DNA of 64,000 nucleotides from Sphingobacterium sp. FBM7-1 (GTDB lineage: Bacteria; Bacteroidota; Bacteroidia; Sphingobacteriales; Sphingobacteriaceae): positions 682,001-746,000 of the forward strand of contig NZ_JAJEWJ010000001.1 in assembly GCF_020687765.1 (NCBI RefSeq). Reading direction: 5' to 3'. The notes below the pieces were generated by a model. The model had not been told where the DNA came from and did not search any database. It saw nothing but the letters and a program-made list of their open reading frames with translations. Positions 40,640 through 47,485 of the stretch are shown one piece after another. Position 1 is the first letter of the stretch, and each line of letters starts with the position of its first letter. A program made the translations under genes and the position numbers.

Positions 40640-41062
40640 ATGAAAGCATTATATAGTATTTCAGCTACCGCAAAGGGTGGGAGAGAAGGTCACGTAAAAA
40701 GTGATAACAGTATTATTGATTTGGATGTCAGGCATCCCAGAGCGCTGGGAGGTGCCAATGATGATTATGCCAATCCGGAGATGTTGTTTGCAGCCGGATA
40801 CGCTGCTTGTTTTGATAGCGCATTGAACCGTGTTATCAAACTGTCAAAAATACAGGCTGGTGAAACAAAAGTGACGGCTAGAATAGGGATCGGGCAAATA
40901 GAAGGCGGAGGTTTCGGTCTCGAAGCCGAGTTACACGCCAATATCCCGGGGGTCAGTATCGTTGAGGCGCAGCAGCTCGTCCAAAAGGCACACCAGGTCT
41001 GCCCTTATTCGAATGCTACCCGTGGTAATATCGAGGTCAAATTATCTGTATCAAACGATTAA
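40640..41062 (+). CDS. ohr: Organic hydroperoxide resistance protein Ohr (OsmC family)
   Basis: A 140-residue thiol peroxidase that reduces organic hydroperoxides. Both catalytic cysteines are present: C57 in GYAACFDSAL and C121 in AHQVCPYSNATRGN. The N-terminal LYSISATAKGGREGHVKSDN and the length are typical of Ohr rather than OsmC. The ohrR-ohr pairing confirms the role. It is in the cytoplasm and depends on a lipoyl or thiol reductant encoded elsewhere. Confidence 0.95.
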   Translation: MKALYSISATAKGGREGHVKSDNSIIDLDVRHPRALGGANDDYANPEMLFAAGYAACFDSALNRVIKLSKIQAGETKVTARIGIGQIEGGGFGLEAELHANIPGVSIVEAQQLVQKAHQVCPYSNATRGNIEVKLSVSND

Positions 41063-41073
41063 TTCTATTGATT

Positions 41074-41448
41074 ATGGAAATTTTAGCCATTGTATTTACA
41101 GTGATTGTAGCCATCGAACATATCTATATCCTATGGATCGAAATGTTTGCATGGGAGACCGCCGGAAAGAAAACATTTAAAGGAGCATTGCCCGAAGGGC
41201 TATTTACACAGACAAAAGGATTGGCAGCCAACCAGGGGCTATACAATGGATTTTTGGCTGCAGGGCTAATATGGTCCTTCCTTATTGACGATCCGGTATG
41301 GAGCTTTAATGTACGTGTTTTTTTCTTGGGGTGTGTTATCGTAGCTGCATTATATGGCGGGATTAGATCTTCCAAAAGCATTATCTTGAAGCAAGGGCTG
41401 CCTGCTATCTTGGCGATGGTCTTTGTGTTGTTGAGTAAATATTTATAA
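41074..41448 (+). CDS. DUF1304 family membrane protein
   Basis: A 124-residue protein with four hydrophobic segments (about 1-20, 50-70, 78-95, 105-122) and the DUF1304 signature (HIYILWIEMFAWETA, GLAANQGLYNGFLAAGLIW). Function in the family is unknown. I chose the ATG at 41074; the open frame also offers a TTG two codons earlier. It lies 11 bp after ohr in the operon and may work with the peroxide or quinone detoxification genes around it (inference). Confidence 0.88.
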   Translation: MEILAIVFTVIVAIEHIYILWIEMFAWETAGKKTFKGALPEGLFTQTKGLAANQGLYNGFLAAGLIWSFLIDDPVWSFNVRVFFLGCVIVAALYGGIRSSKSIILKQGLPAILAMVFVLLSKYL

Positions 41449-41460
41449 AAAGTAAGAGAA

Positions 41461-42360
41461 ATGATAAGTTTTAAAAATGTGACAGTAGCAGGTAGTGGTG
41501 TGTTAGGCTACCAGATTGCTTTTCAGACAGCATTTCATGGTTTCGAAGTGACTGTATATGATATCAATGATGAGGCGTTGTCCAAAGCCAAAGCAAAATT
41601 CAAGATACTGAGTGAGGCGTTTATCAACGATCTCCATGTGACCCAGGAACAGTTGGATGCCGCTTTTCAGCGGCTGCGGTATTCTTCAGATCTGGCCACA
41701 GCCGTCAAAGATGCAGACTTGGTCATTGAAGCAGTCCCTGAAAACCCAGAGATTAAAATCGATTTTTATCAAAAGCTAGCCACTTTGGCTCCACAGAAAA
41801 CAATTTTTGCGACCAATTCGTCTACGATGCTGCCTAGCCAGTTTGCTACATATACAGGGCGTCCTTCACAGTTTGTCGCATTGCATTTTGCGAATGAAAT
41901 ATGGAAGCACAATACAGGTGAAGTGATGAAACATGCGGATACTTCGGACGATACATTCCAAGCTGTTTTGGAGTTTGCCAAACAGATCGGCATGGTTGCA
42001 TTGCCTATTTATAAAGAGCAGCCGGGATACATTGTCAATTCGCTGTTGGTCCCATTATTAAGTGCAGGTATGGATCTTTGGATCAGGGACATTGCCGACA
42101 TCGAGACCATAGACAAGACCTGGATGGTAGCCACAGGAGCACCGTTAGGACCTTTTGGTATTTTGGATGTCGTTGGTATTACCACCGCTTATAATATCAA
42201 TAAGATGGCTGCAGATAAAACGCAAGATCCTGTAAAATTAAAGATTGTTGAAACCCTGAAATCTGAGTTTATCGACAAGGGAAGATTAGGCGTGGCGACA
42301 GGTAAAGGATTCTATACGTATCCGAACCCCAGTTATAGAAATGAGGATTTTTTAAAGTAA
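41461..42360 (+). CDS. 3-hydroxyacyl-CoA dehydrogenase family protein
   Basis: A 299-residue NAD-dependent dehydrogenase: an N-terminal Rossmann domain with VAGSGVLGYQIAFQTAFHG, then ADLVIEAVPENPEIKIDFYQKL and FATNSSTMLPSQFA, and a C-terminal helical domain (GYIVNSLLVPLLSAGMDLW, GLGVATGKGFYTYPNP-like end). The glycine motif here is GSGVLG, with Ser replacing the usual second-position Ala or Gly. The normal catalytic His seems to be in ALHFANEIWKHNTGEV. Members act in butyryl-CoA or beta-oxidation pathways. Its place in an ohrR operon is unusual. It could reduce lipid-derived carbonyls. Substrate unknown. Confidence 0.85.
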   Translation: MISFKNVTVAGSGVLGYQIAFQTAFHGFEVTVYDINDEALSKAKAKFKILSEAFINDLHVTQEQLDAAFQRLRYSSDLATAVKDADLVIEAVPENPEIKIDFYQKLATLAPQKTIFATNSSTMLPSQFATYTGRPSQFVALHFANEIWKHNTGEVMKHADTSDDTFQAVLEFAKQIGMVALPIYKEQPGYIVNSLLVPLLSAGMDLWIRDIADIETIDKTWMVATGAPLGPFGILDVVGITTAYNINKMAADKTQDPVKLKIVETLKSEFIDKGRLGVATGKGFYTYPNPSYRNEDFLK

Positions 42361-42369
42361 TTAGTATAT

Positions 42370-43005
42370 ATGATGTCATTATTAGAGAATTTACAGTGGA
42401 GACATGCCGTTAAGGCGTATGATCCGACAAAGAAAGTTAGCCAGGAAAATATAGATAAAATTGTTGAAGCGGCCCGGTTAGCGCCTACCTCATCCGGCCT
42501 GCAGCCTTTCAAAGTAATAGTAGTAGAGGATCAGGAAATTAAGAATAAGCTTGCCGCAGGTGCCTTGAACCCGGATTGTATGCGCGACGCTTCACATATT
42601 TTGATTTTTGCAGCCTGGGATAGATATACCGCAGATCGGATAGATAAAGTGTACGATTTCACCACAGATGAGAGAGGTTTGCCACGGGGAAGGTTTGCAT
42701 CTTACACCGACAAGTTAAAAGCTATTTACCTGGACCAGCCTGCAGCGTTAAACTTTGCCCATACGGCTAGGCAGACCTATATTGCGCTGGGACTAGCGTT
42801 GGCTCAGGCGGCAGAGCTCCGCATAGATACCACTCCTGCAGAAGGTTTCAGTAATGAAACCATTGACCAGGTGCTCGAGTTGGACAAGCATGGCCTGAAA
42901 AGTGTTTCTCTGCTATATGTGGGCTATGCAGATCCTGAAAGAGACTGGCTGAGTACTATGAAAAAGGTACGCGTACCTAAAGAAGAGTTTGTCCTGCACT
43001 TTTAG
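42370..43005 (+). CDS. NAD(P)H nitroreductase (NfsB-like)
   Basis: A 211-residue FMN-dependent oxidoreductase: WRHAVKAYDPTKKVSQENIDKIVEAARLAPTSSGLQPFKVIVVED (FMN contacts near residues 10-14 and 38-42), TYIALGLALAQAAELRIDTTPAEGF and LLYVGYADPERDW near the end. It reduces nitro compounds or quinones with two electrons. It is last in the ohr operon, 9 bp after the dehydrogenase. ATG codons at 42370 and 42373 are adjacent; either is possible. With Ohr it suggests a cargo for coping with electrophile and oxidant stress. Confidence 0.9.
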   Translation: MMSLLENLQWRHAVKAYDPTKKVSQENIDKIVEAARLAPTSSGLQPFKVIVVEDQEIKNKLAAGALNPDCMRDASHILIFAAWDRYTADRIDKVYDFTTDERGLPRGRFASYTDKLKAIYLDQPAALNFAHTARQTYIALGLALAQAAELRIDTTPAEGFSNETIDQVLELDKHGLKSVSLLYVGYADPERDWLSTMKKVRVPKEEFVLHF

Positions 43006-43190
43006 TCAAAGGATAGTCTCAACTATTTGGAATTAATGCAAGTGCAATCAATCCTTACCTCCTGTTAGAGTTACTTTAGCGCATGACTCTGTATGATCTG
43101 CAAAATGCTCGGGTAATTATGGGGCTGTATCTCTTTACATAAAATGTGCTGATACTAAGCCGTATCGTTAGAGATTTATTTGGTCGCTCC

Positions 43191-43400
43191 TTAACAAACC
43201 CTCATTTTCAGTTTTTCGTTAAATTTATTCCAATTGAAAACAAGGGTGAATAGGTTTGAAAAATAGAAAAAGATTTTCTCTTTCAGAATCTCCATCATTT
43301 TCTTCATGTTCCAAGCCGTTGCGGAAAGGAATGCATTGATTTGTGGACCTGTTTCTCCCAAGAAATAGTTCTGAGCCAGTCTGTAGATTCTGGTGAATGT
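43191..43400 (-). pseudogene. IS5-like transposase, C-terminal remnant
   Basis: The minus-strand frame ending at 43191 contains NYFLGETGPQINAFLSATAWNMKKMMEILKEK followed by a basic tail, which resembles the C-terminal end of IS5-family DDE transposases (glycine-rich NxxxG...INxxLxAxAWNxKKMM). The catalytic domain and a clear start are absent, and neighbouring frames are not transposase-like. It lies just beyond the istB remnant, so this spot holds fragments of at least two IS elements. Confidence 0.7.
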
Positions 43401-43504
43401 GACCACCTGATTCTGGTTTAAAGTGACCAGTGTAAATGAGGTCCAAAACAGGGTCAAAAAGTTTTAACTAAAGTACAAAAATTATGGTGTTATTATTTCG
43501 TTTT

Positions 43505-43711
43505 TTATTTTTTTTCAGTGGTTGCATTTTTCTTTCGAAGTGATTCACCTTTAAGATCTATTCGCATAGAGTTGTGTACCATTCTATCGAGTATTGCATC
43601 TGCTATGGTTTGTTCCCCAATAACATCATGCCACGCACTTACTGGAAGTTGGGAAGCAATAATGGTTGAGCGTTTTCCGTGACGATCTTCGATAATTTCC
43701 ATAAAAAAATC
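43505..43711 (-). mobile_element. istB: IS21-family istB remnant
   Basis: About 65 codons of the IstB ATP-binding helper C-terminus, in frame with hsdS. The Walker A and B motifs, istA and the other end of the element are not found in the window, so most of the IS has been deleted. Confidence 0.8.
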
Positions 43712-44383
43712 GCGTTTATGACTGTCTATATAGTTTTCATTGTTTTCATTTTTAAATCTCAATTGACGTGAGAATAATTTCTTACTAATCGTATTCTTTA
43801 ATAACTTCAGCTCCTCAATTATTTTGTTTTGGGTTTGGATTCTTTCGTCTAACAGTGAAAGGAATGAAGAAATCTTTTCCTGTTCTTGGATTGAAGGAGA
43901 ACTAAATTTTGTTGATTTCAGAATATTATTATACAACCGTTGAATTGTTCCACCTTCCGTATTGTATTTCACTATTTGTAGAATATAATACAAAAATTCA
44001 TTTGTGATATTTTTATTATCATTATCAATCCAAACAATATTAGAATCTTGAAAGTAAGCATCGTTTCCATCATAGACAACTGTTCTCCCGATTGTTCCTG
44101 CCGCTGAAATTAAAATATCTCCCTTTTTCGGAAATGGGAATCGTGTTTTATAATCTGTATATAAATCTTGAGATATAAATGCATCAGCCTCTTTACCAAA
44201 GGAGCCTATTTTAAAAAATGGAATTTCCCCTACAGTAGTAGTTTCATCATTGAAAATTCTTTTACACATCTTCACATCTCCAATCTCTCCCAATTTCCTC
44301 TCTTCCCACTCTCCCTCAAACTCTGGAAATCTCAAATTTGGGAACTTAGCTACATTTTTATTATCTTTTTGTATCTTGGTCAT
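43505..44383 (-). pseudogene. hsdS: Truncated hsdS (type I specificity subunit) fused to an IS21 istB tail
   Basis: A 292-residue chimera. Residues 1-218 are HsdS: PNLRFPEFEGEWEERKLGEIGDV (conserved start of a target-recognition half), the first recognition domain, then the coiled-coil SIQEQEKISSFLSLLDERIQTQNKIIEELKLLKNTISKKLFSRQLRF, after which a second half (YPEWEE-like restart) should follow. Instead, from about residue 225 (nt 43711) the frame continues as the IstB C-terminus: MEIIEDRHGKRSTIIASQLPVSAWHDVIGEQTIADAILDRMVHNSMRIDLKGESLRKK. So the second recognition domain is lost. Some half-size HsdS proteins work as dimers, so residual function is possible. The start at 44383 follows a TAAATCCCTAAT motif shared with hsdM. 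Confidence 0.88.
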
Positions 44384-44404
44384 AGTATTATCTTCTTATT
44401 CAGC

Positions 44405-44416
44405 ATTAGGGATTTA
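44405..44416. repeat. 12-bp motif upstream of hsdS, repeated upstream of hsdM
   Basis: ATTAGGGATTTA at 44405-44416 is identical to 47335-47346. Both lie about 20 bp upstream of the start codons of hsdS and hsdM (on the minus strand TAAATCCCTAAT). Confidence 0.6.
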
Positions 44417-44421
44417 ATCTA

Positions 44422-44452
44422 TTTGCTTTTTTGTTTTTATTTTGTACCTTTG
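44422..44452 (+). promoter_or_regulatory. Promoter on the plus strand within the RM locus, possible antisense RNA
   Basis: TTTG (44422-44425), a 19-bp spacer and TACCTTTG (44445-44452) match the Bacteroidetes consensus perfectly. No plus-strand ORF follows. A hairpin with a T-rich tail (about 44506-44542, AAGCC...GGCTTTT with inner CCGCTAAGCGG) lies 55 bp on and overlaps the end of the minus-strand 161-residue gene. A short RNA of about 85 nt is possible. Confidence 0.45.
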
Positions 44453-44521
44453 CATCAGCTCAGTAACCATTTCTTTATTGGATGTAAGTGTTAAAGGAGT
44501 ATAAGAAGCCGTTTAGTTCCG

Positions 44522-45007
44522 CTAAGCGGTTTTGGCTTTTATATATGTTTCGTATTCTTTTAACAACTTCTTTTTTCGGTGTTCTGTTTCAATATAGTAA
44601 GCTGTTATGAACATATAATATTCTCCTCTGTCGGTTAAAATCACAATATAATTTTCAGACTCATTGAACAAAACAGTACGTTCATCTTTTCCTCTTACAT
44701 TTTTCCAGATGAGAATTTCTTCGTGTTCAAAGTTTTCTATAACAAACTTTGGAAAACGTATGCGCTCCATTCTTCTAAAATCAGGTTGCCTATTAGCTTC
44801 GTCTTCTCCTTCGTGCGTAATGTGATAAAATGTACGATGCATTCCGTCCACTTCCGGATATTTTCTCACGGATACTTTTATACCTTCATAAATAGGTTGT
44901 GATTTGATAAAATCGTTATGGAAAACCGAATAAACAGCATCAAAATAGGCGGAAAAAACTCCACCATATTCGCCAAAAGGTATCAATGCAGGAAACACTA
45001 AACTCAT
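44522..45007 (-). CDS. Small protein coupled to DUF3800, possible BECR-type nuclease
   Basis: A 161-residue protein. I chose the ATG at 45007 because it overlaps the DUF3800 stop as ATGA, a sign of translational coupling; an upstream ATG at 45034 is also open. Most of it reads as alpha/beta: YEGIKVSVRKYPEVDGMHRTFYHIT, RIRFPKFVIENF, ILIWKNVRGKDERTVLFNESENYIVIL and YYMFITAYYIETEHRKKKLLKEYE. The last block is reminiscent of Barnase-EndoU-ColicinE5-RelE-like (BECR) phage and ICE nucleases, where this strand-loop-strand carries catalytic residues. This is a weak, memory-based resemblance. No hydrophobic signal is seen. It lies in the RM locus. Confidence 0.65.
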   Translation of the reverse strand: MSLVFPALIPFGEYGGVFSAYFDAVYSVFHNDFIKSQPIYEGIKVSVRKYPEVDGMHRTFYHITHEGEDEANRQPDFRRMERIRFPKFVIENFEHEEILIWKNVRGKDERTVLFNESENYIVILTDRGEYYMFITAYYIETEHRKKKLLKEYETYIKAKTA

Positions 45008-45750
45008 ACAAAATATGGTTTTTGTGGTTCCCAAATAAAAACATTGAATTTTCGCTCTTTCAATAAAGTAGATTTTGTTAAAGAATATTTAGAGCGATGT
45101 TTAATGAGATTGATTAATTCATTTTTAGCTTTACTATCTGATAATCCTCTATTTACATAAGCAGTAGCACCTACTAATAAATCTGCTAATTGCAAAATTT
45201 CTACTTCGTGAGATCTTACCTGTTGTACTTTTTTTATAATTTCTTTAGAATAGTCGTATTTGTCATTCCTTAAAACTTGTTCCAGTTTGTGAACTTTTTC
45301 TTTACTTCTGGTATCTTTAATATCTATGTAGATATGATGAGAGTTTTCAGGATTCAAGATAGCTTTCAACATTCCAAAATACATTTTATAGTAAAATGTA
45401 TCGTGTGTATGATTGAACTTTTCATAATCTATTGCAGATTTATTAGAAACTACAAGCACCCGAAACTGCAAGTCATCATCATCAAAAAAATAATTGATTA
45501 CATCTTTGTAATACTCGATTTTTGATTTTGAAACTTTGTTCCATTTTAGTTCATAGTAGGTGCGATTTTCATTATCATTCTTTTTATTTTTAGGAATAAG
45601 GTTGTGTTTGAGTTTAAAACTATACAATCTTTCAAAAATTTCTTCCTTCTTTTCAATCGGACAATAAACAGCCCCGATAACCATAACAGGCTCTTTGTCA
45701 TTCTGTAAATGACAACTTTCATCGCAATATATATTGATTGTTGGCTTCAT
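45004..45750 (-). CDS. DUF3800 protein within the type I RM locus
   Basis: A 248-residue DUF3800 protein: the N-terminal INIYCDESCH (variant of the usual YIDESG), VMVIGAVYCP, then KLKHNLIPKNKKN...YELKWNKVSKSKIEYYKDVINYFF, VLVVSNKSAIDY, IYIDIKDTRSKEKVHKLEQVL and VEILQLADLLVGATAYVNRG. The acidic residues of the DES, DIKD and QLADLL segments suggest an RNase H-like active site, as proposed for the family. Function is unknown, but DUF3800 genes are often found near restriction and defence genes. It starts 9 bp after hsdM and overlaps the next gene by 4 bp. Confidence 0.85.
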   Translation of the reverse strand: MKPTINIYCDESCHLQNDKEPVMVIGAVYCPIEKKEEIFERLYSFKLKHNLIPKNKKNDNENRTYYELKWNKVSKSKIEYYKDVINYFFDDDDLQFRVLVVSNKSAIDYEKFNHTHDTFYYKMYFGMLKAILNPENSHHIYIDIKDTRSKEKVHKLEQVLRNDKYDYSKEIIKKVQQVRSHEVEILQLADLLVGATAYVNRGLSDSKAKNELINLIKHRSKYSLTKSTLLKERKFNVFIWEPQKPYFV

Positions 45751-45759
45751 TATAAAAAA

Positions 45760-47316
45760 TTAAAAAACAAGTCCCAATTCTTTGAAATACACATCAATTT
45801 CTTTGTCCAATTCCGCTCGCTTGGCTTCCAAAGATTTAATTTCCTGCATTACAACTTGGATATCGATTTCTTCTTCAGCTTCGAAAGTATCTACATAACG
45901 AGGTATATTAAGATTATAGTCATTTTCTGCAACTTCTTGTAAAGTAGCCAAATGACTGTATTTCTCAATTTCGGTTCTATTACGATAAGTTTCCACAATC
46001 TTATTGATATGCTCTTCACGTAACATATTTTGGTTCTTAACTTTCTCGAATTCTTTACTTGCATCAATAAATAGGATATGGTCAGGATCTTCCTTACATT
46101 TCTTAAACACCAAAATACAAGTCGGAATACCAGTTCCGTAAAAAATATTGGCAGGTAAACCAATTACAGCATCTAAATAATTTTTCTGTTCAATAAGATA
46201 TTTTCGAATATGTAATTCTGCCGAACCTCTAAACAAGACACCGTGTGGCAATACAATAGCCATTGTTCCGTTTTCAGCAAGATGATGAATCATGTGTTGT
46301 ACAAAGGCAAAATCTGCTTTGCTTGCAGGGGCTAATTTACCGTATTGACTAAAACGTTCGTTACTAAGATGCAGAGGATTAGCGCTCCAGTTGGCTGAAA
46401 ATGGTGGATTTGCTACAATGGCTTCTGCTAACAAACCTTCGTGTTGAGGATGTTCTAAAGTGTCTTCCTGTTTGATATCAAATTTCAGATAATGTACGCC
46501 GTGCAATATCATATTCATTCGGGCAAGATTGTACGTTGTCCGATTCATTTCTTGTCCATAGAAATTATTGACATCTTTTACTTCTCTTGCTACACGCAGT
46601 AATAATGAACCTGAACCACAGGTTGGGTCATATACCGATTTTAAACGGTTTTTACCAGTCGTAACGATCTTTGCGAGAATTTTAGATACTTCCTGAGGGG
46701 TGTAGAATTCCCCCGCTTTTTTTCCTGCACCACTGGCAAACTGACCAATCAAGTATTCATATGCATCACCTAATACATCTAATTCAGTATGTTCCAGTTT
46801 GAAATCAATTTCATCAAGATGTACAAGTACTTTTACAATAATAGCATTCCTAGCTTCGGCAGATTTACCCAATTTAGTACTGTTTAGATCCATATCTTCA
46901 AACAGGTTATCAAAGTCTTCTTCACTTTGTGTTCCCATTGTACTTAATTGGATATTAGTCAGTATTTTTTGTAAATCTTCTAAGATAAATGTGTTCGTGT
47001 CGCTATTACCTCGTTTAGCTATTTCACTGAATAATTCAGAGGGTTTTAGAAAATATCCTAATGTTTCAAGAGCTTCTTCTCTAATAGCTTCGATGTATTC
47101 TAAGCCTTCGGCTGTGTTTTCATCAATATTTCTGAATTGGATTTTATCTTCTTCCAAAATGGAGTTCGCATAAATTTCCATTTTTTCAGCCAAATATTTA
47201 TAAAAAATAAATCCCAAAATATAATCTCGGAATTCATCAGCATTCATTTTTCCACGCAGTGTATTGGCTATATTCCAGAGCTGTTGCTCTAATATTTTCT
47301 TCTGTTCTTCTGACAT
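45760..47316 (-). CDS. hsdM: Type I restriction-modification methyltransferase subunit HsdM
   Basis: A 518-residue N6-adenine methyltransferase: an N-terminal HsdM_N helical domain (about 8-150, LWNIANTLRGKMNADEFRDYILGFIFYKYLAEK), SAM-binding DPTCGSGSLLL (230-240), and catalytic NPPF (303-306) in AIVANPPFSANWS. The C-terminal end has a coiled coil (EEEIDIQVVMQEIKSLEAKRAELDKEIDVYFKELG), which contacts HsdS. It normally works as M2S with HsdR. Here no hsdR lies in the window and hsdS is truncated, so at most methylation activity remains. The start is preceded by the 12-bp motif found also upstream of hsdS. Confidence 0.95.
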   Translation of the reverse strand: MSEEQKKILEQQLWNIANTLRGKMNADEFRDYILGFIFYKYLAEKMEIYANSILEEDKIQFRNIDENTAEGLEYIEAIREEALETLGYFLKPSELFSEIAKRGNSDTNTFILEDLQKILTNIQLSTMGTQSEEDFDNLFEDMDLNSTKLGKSAEARNAIIVKVLVHLDEIDFKLEHTELDVLGDAYEYLIGQFASGAGKKAGEFYTPQEVSKILAKIVTTGKNRLKSVYDPTCGSGSLLLRVAREVKDVNNFYGQEMNRTTYNLARMNMILHGVHYLKFDIKQEDTLEHPQHEGLLAEAIVANPPFSANWSANPLHLSNERFSQYGKLAPASKADFAFVQHMIHHLAENGTMAIVLPHGVLFRGSAELHIRKYLIEQKNYLDAVIGLPANIFYGTGIPTCILVFKKCKEDPDHILFIDASKEFEKVKNQNMLREEHINKIVETYRNRTEIEKYSHLATLQEVAENDYNLNIPRYVDTFEAEEEIDIQVVMQEIKSLEAKRAELDKEIDVYFKELGLVF

Positions 47317-47334
47317 TGAAATAAGCGTTATTTG

Positions 47335-47346
47335 ATTAGGGATTTA
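47335..47346. repeat. 12-bp motif upstream of hsdM (copy of 44405-44416)
   Basis: ATTAGGGATTTA, 18 bp upstream of the hsdM start codon, identical to the copy upstream of hsdS. A shared leader or regulatory sequence is the simplest reading. Confidence 0.6.
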
Positions 47347-47355
47347 TTATCCTTA

Positions 47356-47388
47356 AGAATCTACTAAAATAGTAATCTTTTAGATTCT
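47356..47388. promoter_or_regulatory. Inverted repeat upstream of hsdM
   Basis: AGAATCTA (47356-47363) and TAGATTCT (47381-47388) are perfect inverse complements with a 17-bp spacer that itself includes ACT-AAAAT-AGT. It lies 40-72 bp upstream of hsdM and could be an operator or a hairpin. Confidence 0.4.
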
Positions 47389-47485
47389 AAACATTATGCT
47401 TGCTATAAAAATGATGGATATTTAAATTGGTAAACTTACTTTAGATTTTTTTTAAAAATTTCTTTATTGACAATGATGTCGTCTG

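Noticed and set aside
43225..43446. Second open frame across the transposase remnant
   Set aside because: It is a shadow frame of the IS5-like fragment, with no family features of its own.
45760..47316. Complete type I RM system
   Set aside because: No hsdR gene occurs in the window and hsdS is truncated. The neighbouring DUF3800 and small gene are not restriction subunits.
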